Assembly (NCBI GenBank): GCA_902524655.1
Contig: CABZEG010000006.1
Location: 1-60,640 of the forward strand
DNA from: an uncultured Alphaproteobacteria bacterium
GTDB lineage: Bacteria; Pseudomonadota; Alphaproteobacteria; Rhodobacterales; Rhodobacteraceae
Direction of reading: 5' to 3'
DNA length: 60,640 bases
In this document: piece after piece, positions 43,157-50,946 of the stretch
How positions within the stretch are numbered: position 1 is the stretch's first letter
How the letters are laid out: each line of letters starts with the position of its first letter
The notes under the pieces: generated by a model
Databases searched by the model: none
Told to the model about the DNA's origin: nothing
Seen by the model: the letters and a program-made list of their open reading frames with translations, nothing else
Made by a program: the position numbers and the translations under genes

Positions 43157-43669
43157 TTATAGCTCCTTTGGGCAAATGAATTCTTGAATCTTGAACATCG
43201 TATCGCCCGTGTGTGACCACTTGTCTATCGTGGATGTAAGAGTACAAAAAGCGGCAGTAGGATATTTGTGTTCGACTCTACTCAGTAAATTCGAGTTTTG
43301 CTCGGTGTCTGAGAGACGCAGAACTGTCTCTTGTATGGCTGGATTATGTCCCACAATAAGTACTGATGATATGTCATCTTTTATTTTAGATATGAACTCC
43401 AACATCATATGATCGTCAAAAGTATAGAGATCTTTTTTATACATTATCTCTGTATCCTTAAGGGAGGGTTTTATGATTTCAATTGTCTCCACTGCTCTTA
43501 AGGCGGTTGATGAGAATACACTATCAAAATTCTTATTCGCGGTTTCAAAGAAATCTTTCATAATTGTTGATGCTCTTTGCCCTTTATCTGCTAATCTACG
43601 GTCGTGATCAGACACCAACGGAGAGGTCCAGTCTGATTTGGCATGACGTATAAAGGATAGAGATTTCAT
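43157..43669 (-). CDS. SixA-like phosphohistidine phosphatase
   Basis: 170 residues of the histidine-phosphatase superfamily. The catalytic RHA replaces RHG in SFIRHAKSDW (about residues 7-10). A second arginine lies in SSTALRAVET, and the catalytic His in VGHNPAIQETV. Cytoplasmic. The substrate may be a phosphohistidine protein or a small phosphoester. Confidence 0.85.
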   Translation of the reverse strand: MKSLSFIRHAKSDWTSPLVSDHDRRLADKGQRASTIMKDFFETANKNFDSVFSSTALRAVETIEIIKPSLKDTEIMYKKDLYTFDDHMMLEFISKIKDDISSVLIVGHNPAIQETVLRLSDTEQNSNLLSRVEHKYPTAAFCTLTSTIDKWSHTGDTMFKIQEFICPKEL

Positions 43670-43791
43670 TTTTTTATCAATTTCTTTTTATTCATTTCTT
43701 AAACCAATTGAAATTTTTCCAATTAGCAATAATTTCGACCAGTGTAAAACATTAAGATTACAAGTCGAGTTTTAACTAATAGTTTCGACGA

Positions 43792-44643
43792 TTACAAACT
43801 ATTGGAAGTAGAGTAATTAAATTCTGCAAGGGAAGCTAATCTATACTTGGTTCTTAAATATCTACTTTCAACAATTGTCGACTTCCACCAACAATATGAC
43901 CCATGTCTCCATGCGAAAGCTGCCCTAATTTTTCTATAACGCTCATATAAATCAGGCCGTTCAACAAATTTCCAAAAACTATTAAAGTCTTTTGCGGAGA
44001 AAGGTGTTCCGTTAGCGAGTATCTGGAAACCTGGTGAAATAAATGAAAATATATCCTCACAGATGTCCCCTTTTGCTGGTGTTTGCCAATCAATTAACTT
44101 TATGCCTCCTCTAAATTCACTTATCAAATTCTGCCTTATATCTCTATGTAAGAGTGAAAATTTTTTAAGTGGTGGGATCTGCTCCGGGTGCGGTCTTTTC
44201 ACTTTAGGCAATTTTTGGCACTTTGCCAGAAACACATCTCCCTGTTTCAAAAGTTCCTCTGGTTCACAACTGACCTCCTTAAATTTTTCTGGATTGATCC
44301 TCTCTTTTTCCAAAATAAGCTCTGCCACTGCCTTGATGTCATTTTGCCAAGGAATACCCTCAACATATCTGTAGGCAATAATAGAAAGATCAGGCCATGA
44401 TTTCACAAATTTAGGTGCAATATTTATTTTCTTAACAGTTTTAAGTGCCTTTTCTTCTTCCTGTAATGAATTTTCAAACAAAGATCCTTGAGGAACCTTG
44501 AGATATTTTTTCAACACAATCTCCTGCGCTCCTTTATACCTCCAAACATGATTAGAGTGGCCACCAACCATCTTTATTAAGTTTCCTTGGACATCTTCAC
44601 TCTTATTTTTTGCCAGTGATACAACTATATTTTCTAAATCCAT
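43792..44643 (-). CDS. Aminoglycoside/choline-kinase-like phosphotransferase
   Basis: 283 residues, protein-kinase-like fold of the APH/choline kinase group. The catalytic loop is LLHRDIRQNLI (Asp at about residue 163, Asn five residues later). The metal site is IKLIDWQT (Asp replaced in DFG context by Asp-Trp). An early lysine lies in IVLKKYLKV. It phosphorylates a small molecule; choline, ethanolamine or a sugar are candidates. An isolated gene between a phosphatase and an aquaporin. Confidence 0.75.
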   Translation of the reverse strand: MDLENIVVSLAKNKSEDVQGNLIKMVGGHSNHVWRYKGAQEIVLKKYLKVPQGSLFENSLQEEEKALKTVKKINIAPKFVKSWPDLSIIAYRYVEGIPWQNDIKAVAELILEKERINPEKFKEVSCEPEELLKQGDVFLAKCQKLPKVKRPHPEQIPPLKKFSLLHRDIRQNLISEFRGGIKLIDWQTPAKGDICEDIFSFISPGFQILANGTPFSAKDFNSFWKFVERPDLYERYRKIRAAFAWRHGSYCWWKSTIVESRYLRTKYRLASLAEFNYSTSNSL

Positions 44644-44813
44644 TGATGCTACTTATGTCCGACATTTAAAAATTGTAGATTGGGACTTTGCCATGCTCTT
44701 TTGTAAAATAAAAATTATTAATAAGTAAGCTTAAAAGAAGATAAGGTTTAATAATCTGATATCATGTTTAAAGACTTGAAAAGTAAAAGAGCAAAAAGTG
44801 ACAGCGGATTTGA

Positions 44814-45470
44814 ATGACATATAAAAAAAACATAGCAGAGTTTATAGGTACCTCTTTTTTATTAGGGACGATAGTCGGCTCAGGCATAATGAGTGAAAGG
44901 CTTTCAGCAGGAATTGAGTCTTTGGCTTTATTAGGAAATACCATAGCTACAGGGGCGATTTTATTTGTTATGATCACAATTCTAGCTCCAGTTTCGGGCG
45001 CTCACTTCAATCCAGCTGTATCACTAGTTATGCGTTTAAGAGGGAATCTTAATAATGTTGAGCTTTCTACATACTTACTTTCCCAAATAGCGGGATCAGT
45101 TTTTGGAACCTGGGTTGCTCATTTTATGTTTGATGTAAGTATCATACAATTTTCGTCAAAGATAAGAACGGGCTCACCAATTTATATTGCCGAGTTCGTT
45201 GCGACTTTTGGCCTAATTTTTACTATATTGCTAGGATCAAGATATAGTCCCAGAAAGGTACCCGCATTAGTAGGCTTATATATAACAGGTGCTTATTGGT
45301 TCACCTCTTCTACCAGTTTTGCTAACCCAGCAGTAACATTCGCTAGGACCTTGACGGATACATTTTCAGGCATTAATTTCTCTGATCTTCCCTTTTTTAT
45401 ATTATTTCAAGTATTAGGTGGAGTTTCTGCACTTACTGTTTGTAACCTAATTGAAAATGGTAGGAAATGA
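44814..45470 (+). CDS. Aquaporin / MIP-family channel
   Basis: 218 residues, six spans plus two half-helices with NPA motifs (SGAHFNPAVSLVMR and SSTSFANPAVTFAR; the selectivity-filter Arg is the last residue of the latter). Resembles the AqpS/aquaporin-Z-like members of alphaproteobacteria, which move water, glycerol or arsenite. No arsenic genes are near. Confidence 0.9.
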   Translation: MTYKKNIAEFIGTSFLLGTIVGSGIMSERLSAGIESLALLGNTIATGAILFVMITILAPVSGAHFNPAVSLVMRLRGNLNNVELSTYLLSQIAGSVFGTWVAHFMFDVSIIQFSSKIRTGSPIYIAEFVATFGLIFTILLGSRYSPRKVPALVGLYITGAYWFTSSTSFANPAVTFARTLTDTFSGINFSDLPFFILFQVLGGVSALTVCNLIENGRK

Positions 45471-45544
45471 TGTTATGCGGTTGAATTAGGCGGACCTCTT
45501 ATGTTTGTATACTATAAAAAGGCGCCCTAATTTACTCATTTAAG

Positions 45545-46210
45545 CTACAGCTTTTCGACCATCAGATGCCAATGCCATGAGTTTGGTTTATCATGTTCTT
45601 GCATAGTAAGCCGATTAAATTCAAAATCCTTAAATATCGACGTTAATTCGTTGGCAGTACAATAATAATGAGGATGAGCCTTATCGCTTTCAGAGTCTGA
45701 ATTGACAATCCAAGTGTTTGTGGAAATCTCTTTGCAATCGAATTCACTTTTTAAAAGGTCAATTCTTTTCTTAGGGAGCATGGTTCCATGAAACGTGCCT
45801 CCAGGTTTCAGTACTCTTTTTATCTCATTTACAGTATCGATTAAAATATTGTGATTACCATGGTAAATCACATTCCACGATAACACGTGATCGAAGTAAT
45901 CATTAGCAAAGGGTAATTGATCCATTTTTCCAAGTACTGTTTTTATAGAAATACTTTTTTCCTTTCCTAACTGCTCAATAGAAGCAAGTCCACTTTCTGC
46001 TGCATCAAAAGCAGTAACCTCACAACCGTTTTCCGCAAAAGGAAGGCTATGCCGGCCTACCCCGGCACCGAGATCTAAAACCTTTTTAGATGGCCCGATA
46101 TTTTCGAAAGTTGCGAGCACCTCTGGCTCAGCTACAGTCCATTTCTCAGTAACAATTTTATTATCCCATTCAGTATTCCAATACTGATACGCCGTATCTG
46201 TTTTTGACAT
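45545..46210 (-). CDS. SAM-dependent methyltransferase in the phnDCE operon
   Basis: 221 residues from ATG 46210. A class I SAM site VLDLGAGVGRHSLPFAENG (about residues 43-61), an acidic loop ending VTAFDAAE, and post-motifs LSWNVIYHGNHN and LKPGGTFHGTML are present. It begins 27 bp after phnE and is co-directional, so it is almost surely co-transcribed with the phosphonate importer. No known C-P lyase step uses this enzyme. A role in modifying a phosphonate, or in detoxification, is inference. Confidence 0.8.
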   Translation of the reverse strand: MSKTDTAYQYWNTEWDNKIVTEKWTVAEPEVLATFENIGPSKKVLDLGAGVGRHSLPFAENGCEVTAFDAAESGLASIEQLGKEKSISIKTVLGKMDQLPFANDYFDHVLSWNVIYHGNHNILIDTVNEIKRVLKPGGTFHGTMLPKKRIDLLKSEFDCKEISTNTWIVNSDSESDKAHPHYYCTANELTSIFKDFEFNRLTMQEHDKPNSWHWHLMVEKL

Positions 46211-46236
46211 TTTTCTATCTTTCTTTTCCAAATGCG

Positions 46237-47070
46237 TTATTTCCCGCTCTTAACAGATCCATCAAGTATCTTTAAGCGAGCATAACTGCTGATTTGTTCT
46301 ACGAACAATATTAACACAAACATTAAGCCTATTACAATAACAGCTCTATCGTAAGCCATCCAATTAAAAAGACTGTTTAATTCCATTCCGATTCCACCAG
46401 CACCAACTAGACCTAACACTACTGATCCTCTTACAGACTTTTCTAAGGCGAAAAGCGATGTCGTTATAAAGCCAGGCATGGCGGCAGGAATGATTGCTGA
46501 AAAAGTACTGTCTAGCTTTGACGCTCCACTACTCTCTATACCTTCAGCTGCACTCCTTTCAACATCCTCCATCTCTTCAGCAAAAAATCTACCTACAAAT
46601 CCTATTGTGTCTATCGCAATCGTTAATGTGCCTGCAAAAGCTCCAAGCCCTACAACCATTACAAATATTATTGCCCATACTAAATCAGGTATTGTTCGCA
46701 TAAATGTTATTAGAAACTTTGCAACTACTTGAAGCATTCTTGCCGGGATGCTATTTCCGAATAAGCCTCTTGAGGCCATCAGCGCAAATAAAAAACCTAC
46801 AATTATTCCTAAAAACGTACCAAAAATTGCCATTTGAGCCGTCTCAATTAAGAGCAAAATATACCTGTTAAAATCATTCCAGCTTAATCTATGCTCGCTA
46901 ATAGGAGGAAAGGCTTCACTGAGAAACCTACCAATGTACTCACTGCTTCCAAATAATTTGCTAAAGGAAAAACCGGAGCCATCAAGAGCCCACACCATAA
47001 TCAAAAAGAAAACAATAATGGATATATATTGAAAGGATGAGATTTGTTCAAATCTTTTTGGGGTTTTCAT
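46237..47070 (-). CDS. phnE: Phosphonate ABC transporter permease PhnE
   Basis: 277 residues, inner-membrane permease. An N-terminal span precedes RYILLLIETAQMAIFGTFLGIIVG, then the coupling loop EGIESSGASKLDSTFSAIIPAAMPGF and ALEKSVRGSVVLGLVGAGGIGMEL, which are PhnE family hallmarks. Only one PhnE is encoded, where some alphaproteobacteria have two in tandem. It follows phnC by 16 bp. Confidence 0.93.
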   Translation of the reverse strand: MKTPKRFEQISSFQYISIIVFFLIMVWALDGSGFSFSKLFGSSEYIGRFLSEAFPPISEHRLSWNDFNRYILLLIETAQMAIFGTFLGIIVGFLFALMASRGLFGNSIPARMLQVVAKFLITFMRTIPDLVWAIIFVMVVGLGAFAGTLTIAIDTIGFVGRFFAEEMEDVERSAAEGIESSGASKLDSTFSAIIPAAMPGFITTSLFALEKSVRGSVVLGLVGAGGIGMELNSLFNWMAYDRAVIVIGLMFVLILFVEQISSYARLKILDGSVKSGK

Positions 47071-47086
47071 TTTCTGTTTCTATCAA

Positions 47087-47854
47087 TTAAACGAATCTTA
47101 CAGAGCTTTCGTATTGTGCAATTAATTTTTTTGGATCTATCGTTTTACTTGCTTTGAAGAAACTTATTTCACCGTCTTTTAAAGCTAAAACTTTGTCAGA
47201 ATATTTTACTGCATCTTCAACATTGTGGGAGGTAAATATGACTGTCATCTTTTCTTTTTTACATAGTTCTGTGAGAAGCTCCATAACTGTTTTTGCAGCT
47301 ACTGGGTCAAGGCTAGCGACTGGCTCATCAGCAAGTAATAATTTGGGTTTTTGCATCAGAACTCTTGCTATTGCAACTCTTTGAGATTGCCCTCCTGAAA
47401 GGGTGTCAACTCGTTTCATCGCAAGGTGAGTTAAATTCACCTTCCGTAGGCAATCCATTGCCCTTGACCTAGAAGCTTGGGGTGCCAGAAAATGAAACCA
47501 TCGTGTTGCTCGCTTTAAACCGCTAGTGATATTTCCAAAATCTCCATGAATAACATTAGACAACACACTCAGTCGAGGAACTAGATTATGCCGTTGAAAA
47601 ATAAACCCTACATCTCTTCGTATTTGTCGTAGCCGATGACTATTTAAATTTGTTATTTCCTTGTCAAAAACTTTGATACTTCCACTCGATGGCTCAATTA
47701 AGCGGCTGCAACATCTCAGCAAGGTAGATTTACCTGCTCCATTAGAACCAATTATCGCTAATAAACTTTGCGAATTAACGCTAAAAGAAAGACCTTTTAA
47801 TACAGATTCGCTACCGAAGCTTTTTTTTAAATCTTTTATTTCTAAATCAATCAT
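47087..47854 (-). CDS. phnC: Phosphonate ABC transporter ATPase PhnC
   Basis: 255 residues. Walker A GSNGAGKST (about 35-43), Q-loop FIFQRHNLVPRL typical of PhnC, signature LSGGQSQRVAIAR, Walker B LLLADEPVASLD and switch TSHNVEDAVK. It drives uptake through PhnE. The order phnD-phnC-phnE is the usual one. Confidence 0.95.
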   Translation of the reverse strand: MIDLEIKDLKKSFGSESVLKGLSFSVNSQSLLAIIGSNGAGKSTLLRCCSRLIEPSSGSIKVFDKEITNLNSHRLRQIRRDVGFIFQRHNLVPRLSVLSNVIHGDFGNITSGLKRATRWFHFLAPQASRSRAMDCLRKVNLTHLAMKRVDTLSGGQSQRVAIARVLMQKPKLLLADEPVASLDPVAAKTVMELLTELCKKEKMTVIFTSHNVEDAVKYSDKVLALKDGEISFFKASKTIDPKKLIAQYESSVRFV

Positions 47855-47903
47855 ATATCAAGCGCCCTATACTAGCATAGAGCGCTCTCCATACATCTAT
47901 GGA

Positions 47904-48782
47904 TTAGTCTTGAATATCAAATTCGGGCAATCCAGCTGTCCTGTACATGGCTCTTACTACATCATAGTCCGAATCATTAACTTCCAGCAATCTTGTGCCA
48001 ATATATTTATCATTGGCTGGCTTACCTTTATCATCAAGCCCAGCTAAAATTCCAGCAATCAGCGAATCTTCATTATCTTTCATTGCCTTGGTTACTTTAT
48101 CTATTTCAGCCTGCGTTAAATGACCTCCACCCATCATCATATCGTAGGGCAGATCACCTGACCTAGCTAACACCTTGAACTGACCTTGATTTTCGGGCGT
48201 TCTATTATATTTGATCCAAGAGCTAATTCGGACACCAATTGCCGCTGTATCACCTCTCTCTAGCCCAGCATGTTGCAATGCCTTCTTTGTATGGATTACT
48301 TTGATGTCTTTCATTGGGTCTACTCCATGGTCCATCATCACTTGCATCGGACAAAAATGTCCAGATGTCGACCCAGGCTTAGCAAAAGAGACTGCTTTAC
48401 CTTTTAAATCTTCCATCTTCATTATTCCTACTCCTGTCTTAACGACAATACCGCAGTAATAATCTGGTCTCGCAATCGCAATCATTGCTTGAGAGTTTGT
48501 AAGCTTGTTAATTGCCACATACTCTGCAGGACCTGTTATTGCAAAATCTAATTTCTTTCCTCTCAATGCCTCTGCTGTTGCAGTTTGATTGCTTACGGCA
48601 AAAAATTCAAAAGTATCACCAGTGGCTTTTTCTAAAGCGTCCTTAAATGGTCCCCACTCAGAGATAAGAGCATCCATTCCTTCAATATCAGTAACAGCCA
48701 TTTTGTAATTTTTCGCTGAAACTACTGAGCCTATCCCTAGGGATAAGCAAATTAACAATAAAGTTTTAATAACAAATTTCAT
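47904..48782 (-). CDS. phnD: Phosphonate-binding periplasmic protein PhnD
   Basis: 292 residues from ATG 48782, preceded by AAGGAG (7-12 nt). A frame open to 48821 is not used. Signal peptide MKFVIKTLLLICLSLGIGSVVSA. The mature protein has WGPFKDALEKATG, AITGPAEYVAI, SFAKPGSTSGHFCPMQVM and HAGLERGDTAAIGVR, matching the PhnD/PtxB group. A PHO-box-like site lies 39 bp upstream. Confidence 0.95.
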   Translation of the reverse strand: MKFVIKTLLLICLSLGIGSVVSAKNYKMAVTDIEGMDALISEWGPFKDALEKATGDTFEFFAVSNQTATAEALRGKKLDFAITGPAEYVAINKLTNSQAMIAIARPDYYCGIVVKTGVGIMKMEDLKGKAVSFAKPGSTSGHFCPMQVMMDHGVDPMKDIKVIHTKKALQHAGLERGDTAAIGVRISSWIKYNRTPENQGQFKVLARSGDLPYDMMMGGGHLTQAEIDKVTKAMKDNEDSLIAGILAGLDDKGKPANDKYIGTRLLEVNDSDYDVVRAMYRTAGLPEFDIQD

Positions 48783-48820
48783 AATTAACTCCTTGCTTTT
48801 CCCAATTATTAAAAAGTTCA

Positions 48821-48838
48821 TTGACGCTTTTGTGACAG
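48821..48838 (-). promoter_or_regulatory. PHO-box-like site upstream of phnD
   Basis: Read on the minus strand the 18-mer is CTGTCACAAAAGCGTCAA. It matches the PhoB consensus at 14 of 18 positions, and its 7-mer repeats start 11 bp apart. A further TGAC at 48855 is in the same 11-bp phase. It predicts phosphate-starvation control of phnDCE. Confidence 0.6.
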
Positions 48839-48902
48839 AAACCTAATAAATTTTTGACAATTTTATACCCTCATAAGATATCCACGATATTATTTCTTTT
48901 TC

Positions 48903-48944
48903 AGAAAAAAAGGGAGAACTCTACAGGCACTAGATTCTCCCTTT
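48903..48944 (-). terminator. Intrinsic terminator, minus strand
   Basis: Arms AAAGGGAGAA (48909-48918) and TTCTCCCTTT (48935-48944) enclose a 16-nt loop. On the minus strand the stem runs into a T tract. It lies 264 bp past the stop of the upstream acyltransferase gene. The stretch 48945-49207 between them shows no ORF or other signal I can name. It also insulates phnD from upstream transcription. Confidence 0.75.
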
Positions 48945-49207
48945 GAGGGAAACGAGATCTAATTGTATTCAGATAAATAATACAAAGAGATAACATTATT
49001 ATGAATTTTTTTAGTCATCAATTTTCTCATTCAGTCTAAAGTCCAAGTTTCTCAGAGCGCTTGGTTTTATTGGGAAAAGGCCAAAAGAGAACATAACCAT
49101 CTCTAGTTCGGGTTAGATAAATCTACCTTTTAGTTTCGTTTTCTTTAGCTAATGTTGGTAACCTACTGATTGTTTGACGCTGTATTGACCCAGCTCTGAT
49201 TTATAGC

Positions 49208-50041
49208 CTAAGACCAATCATATGTTTGGCGCCTGAGATATTCTGTGACCACATTCCGGTTTTCCATTTCAGCTAGTTTGGAACTGTGTATAGAGGGACG
49301 CATCGTGACAGTTAAATTTGTCCCCATTCTTCTACAAATTTCCCTAAACATAAGTGAATAACCAAGCGTAAAGCTTATTTTTCTCACAATTTGAAATAAC
49401 GCTGAATTACGTCCCTCAAAGTAGAACGGAATAGTAGTTGTGTCAGGCTGCAACGCTAATTTCGCAACAAATGTTTTCCACGGCGCATCACTTGCAGTTC
49501 CAAATATATTTGGCGCTAATGATATGGCACCTGCTGGGAAGATTATAAGTGCACCACCATTTCTGAGGTGTTCCAACGCTCCACGGCGAGACTCCATATT
49601 TGTTTCAAGCGCAATTTTCGTCTCTGCAAAATCTATTGGCAGGATTTTGTCCATTACCGCTGGTGCCTGTCTCAATACCCTGTGGGTAATGATTTTATAG
49701 TCCTGCCGTACTTCGGCCATAATTGAACATAAGGCAAGTCCATCTATTACACCATATGGATGATTAGCGATGGTCACGACCCGTCCAGTAGACGGTATGG
49801 ACGCCATTATTCCATTTGAAACTTCTCGACGGATGTCTAGTTGGATACGCAGTCGGTCAAGCGCATCTGACCAAAAATATTCTGGATTTAGATTATCATT
49901 TACATAGTCAAAATACAGTTTTTCTATACGCGGTTGACCCGTTAATTTTTCTAAGTAGCGGATTATTTTGTTGGAAATTACACCCATTTCTCCATCGGCG
50001 AATGAAAACACAGGGTGTGTCTGACTTCTATTTTGCAACAT
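49208..50041 (-). CDS. Lysophospholipid-type acyltransferase
   Basis: 277 residues of the PlsC/LPLAT superfamily. The acceptor-binding/catalytic motif is NHPYGVIDGLAL (family HX4D spread) and the acyl-binding motif FPAGAISLAP. The group includes OlsA-like enzymes of ornithine/amino-lipid synthesis and hemolysin-type acyltransferases. No N-terminal membrane span is obvious. AGGAG precedes the ATG and a PHO-box-like site lies 55 bp upstream, so a role in membrane-lipid adjustment during phosphate limitation is plausible but unproven. Confidence 0.8.
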   Translation of the reverse strand: MLQNRSQTHPVFSFADGEMGVISNKIIRYLEKLTGQPRIEKLYFDYVNDNLNPEYFWSDALDRLRIQLDIRREVSNGIMASIPSTGRVVTIANHPYGVIDGLALCSIMAEVRQDYKIITHRVLRQAPAVMDKILPIDFAETKIALETNMESRRGALEHLRNGGALIIFPAGAISLAPNIFGTASDAPWKTFVAKLALQPDTTTIPFYFEGRNSALFQIVRKISFTLGYSLMFREICRRMGTNLTVTMRPSIHSSKLAEMENRNVVTEYLRRQTYDWS

Positions 50042-50095
50042 CTAAACTCCTGCCTCAGGGATAGTTAAATGATGTAACAAATAATTGATGAATTA

Positions 50096-50113
50096 ATGAA
50101 AAATTAATGACAT
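50096..50113 (-). promoter_or_regulatory. PHO-box-like site upstream of the acyltransferase
   Basis: Minus-strand 18-mer ATGTCATTAATTTTTCAT, 14 of 18 matches to the PhoB consensus with 11-bp repeat spacing. A third degenerate unit (50118-50124) keeps the period. Distance to the acyltransferase start is 55 bp. Confidence 0.45.
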
Positions 50114-50204
50114 CCACGTGAGTAAGTTCTCAAGTTTTGATCGTACTTTTTCAATCAAATTAGATTGAATAATAAAATTATTAACTCAAATGATGCTTTA
50201 AAAA

Positions 50205-50233
50205 TTTTCATCAAATTGTCATCTATCTTTAAC
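50205..50233 (+). promoter_or_regulatory. PHO-box-like site in plus orientation, upstream of a putative sRNA
   Basis: Three 7-mers, TTTTCAT, TTGTCAT and CTTTAAC, start at 50205, 50216 and 50227, exactly 11 bp apart and in the sense orientation. Each adjacent pair matches the PhoB consensus at about 14 of 18 positions. A -10-like TATCTA follows at 50244-50249, ten bases after the last unit, which is the spacing expected of PhoB-activated promoters. Confidence 0.45.
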
Positions 50234-50255
50234 ATTTAAAAGATATCTATTGTCC

Positions 50256-50317
50256 AAATACACGCATGTATTTCCCTCCCAACTGGGCCGTTGTAAGCAG
50301 GCGGCCCTTTTATTTTT
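50256..50317 (+). ncRNA. Candidate small RNA, ~60 nt, phosphate-regulated
   Basis: There is no ORF on the plus strand upstream, yet a clear plus-strand intrinsic terminator is present: stem GGGCCG (50285-50290) / CGGCCC (50302-50307), then TTTTATTTTT. From the predicted start at about 50256 the RNA would open with a perfect 7-bp hairpin, AAATACA-CGCA-TGTATTT. A single-stranded CCCTCCC (50274-50280) follows, complementary to Shine-Dalgarno sequences, then the terminator hairpin. The compact plan (promoter with PHO-like repeats, 5' hairpin, anti-SD stretch, terminator) is that of a trans-acting sRNA. Not matched to any named family. Confidence 0.4.
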
Positions 50318-50395
50318 GATACATTGATGTAGCAGCTAGTCAATTTCTAAAATTGGACTTTAGAAGCGTGTTGTAAGACTATTTTTAATTTTTAT

Positions 50396-50423
50396 TTGAC
50401 TAAATTATTTTTATTGCTAGATC
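50396..50423 (+). promoter_or_regulatory. Sigma-70-like promoter for the membrane protein gene
   Basis: TTGACT (50396-50401) and TAGATC (50418-50423) with a 16-bp spacer lie 38 bp before the ATG at 50462. This suggests separate transcription from the putative sRNA upstream. Confidence 0.4.
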
Positions 50424-50461
50424 TTGGCGCGATTAAACTTAAATCCTCAAAGGGAAGTAAA

Positions 50462-50884
50462 ATGTCGAAGGAAAAAGACGCTGATACCATCACTGAATTC
50501 GGTGAAGACGGCAAATTACATAATATAACTACTAAAGCAGGAAGACTAGCAATGGAGTTAGCGTATGAAAAAAAGAGGCTTGCTCAAGAGCTAGAGGAAT
50601 TACAAGGCGAGTACGATGACATTAAACCTCTTACGCCTACTGGTACAAGAGATTGGTATGTTAAATGGGGAGCCATGATATTGTGTGTATTAGGAGTATT
50701 TCTTACATCAGGAAAAATGTATATTTTGGGGCAATTGTGTTATTTCTTTAGTGCCATCGGATGGATATATGTCGGCATGCAATGGAGCGACAGAGCACTA
50801 ATGATTGGATCCGCGATATGTGGTACTGCAGTTGCCATGCTGTTGATAGACAATCCCGACTTGTATCTGCTTCTTTCAAGATAA
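50462..50884 (+). CDS. Small membrane protein of unknown function
   Basis: 140 residues from ATG 50462 (AAAGGGA upstream; the frame open to 50396 is not used). The N-terminal third is charged, with a short coiled-coil-like helix (AYEKKRLAQELEELQ, about residues 35-49). About three hydrophobic spans follow (WGAMILCVLGVFL, LCYFFSAIGWIYVGM, ALMIGSAICGTAVAMLLI). Family not recognised. It lies between phosphorus genes but reads in the opposite direction. Confidence 0.6.
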   Translation: MSKEKDADTITEFGEDGKLHNITTKAGRLAMELAYEKKRLAQELEELQGEYDDIKPLTPTGTRDWYVKWGAMILCVLGVFLTSGKMYILGQLCYFFSAIGWIYVGMQWSDRALMIGSAICGTAVAMLLIDNPDLYLLLSR

Positions 50885-50946
50885 ATACTCCTATTGCTAT
50901 TTTTAAAAAAATAGAATTAGTATCGCAAAAAAGGTTTTTAAAAGGA

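Noticed and set aside
44814-45470. Arsenite-channel role for the aquaporin
   Set aside because: No arsenic genes (arsC, arsR, arsM-like) nearby; the next methyltransferase belongs to the phosphonate operon and lacks the arsenic-binding cysteine pattern.
45480-45540. Imperfect inverted repeat (AATTAGGCG … CGCCCTAATT) between the convergent aquaporin and methyltransferase genes
   Set aside because: The loop is long, the arms have a bulge and no T tract follows; could be a weak bidirectional terminator but not supported enough to list.
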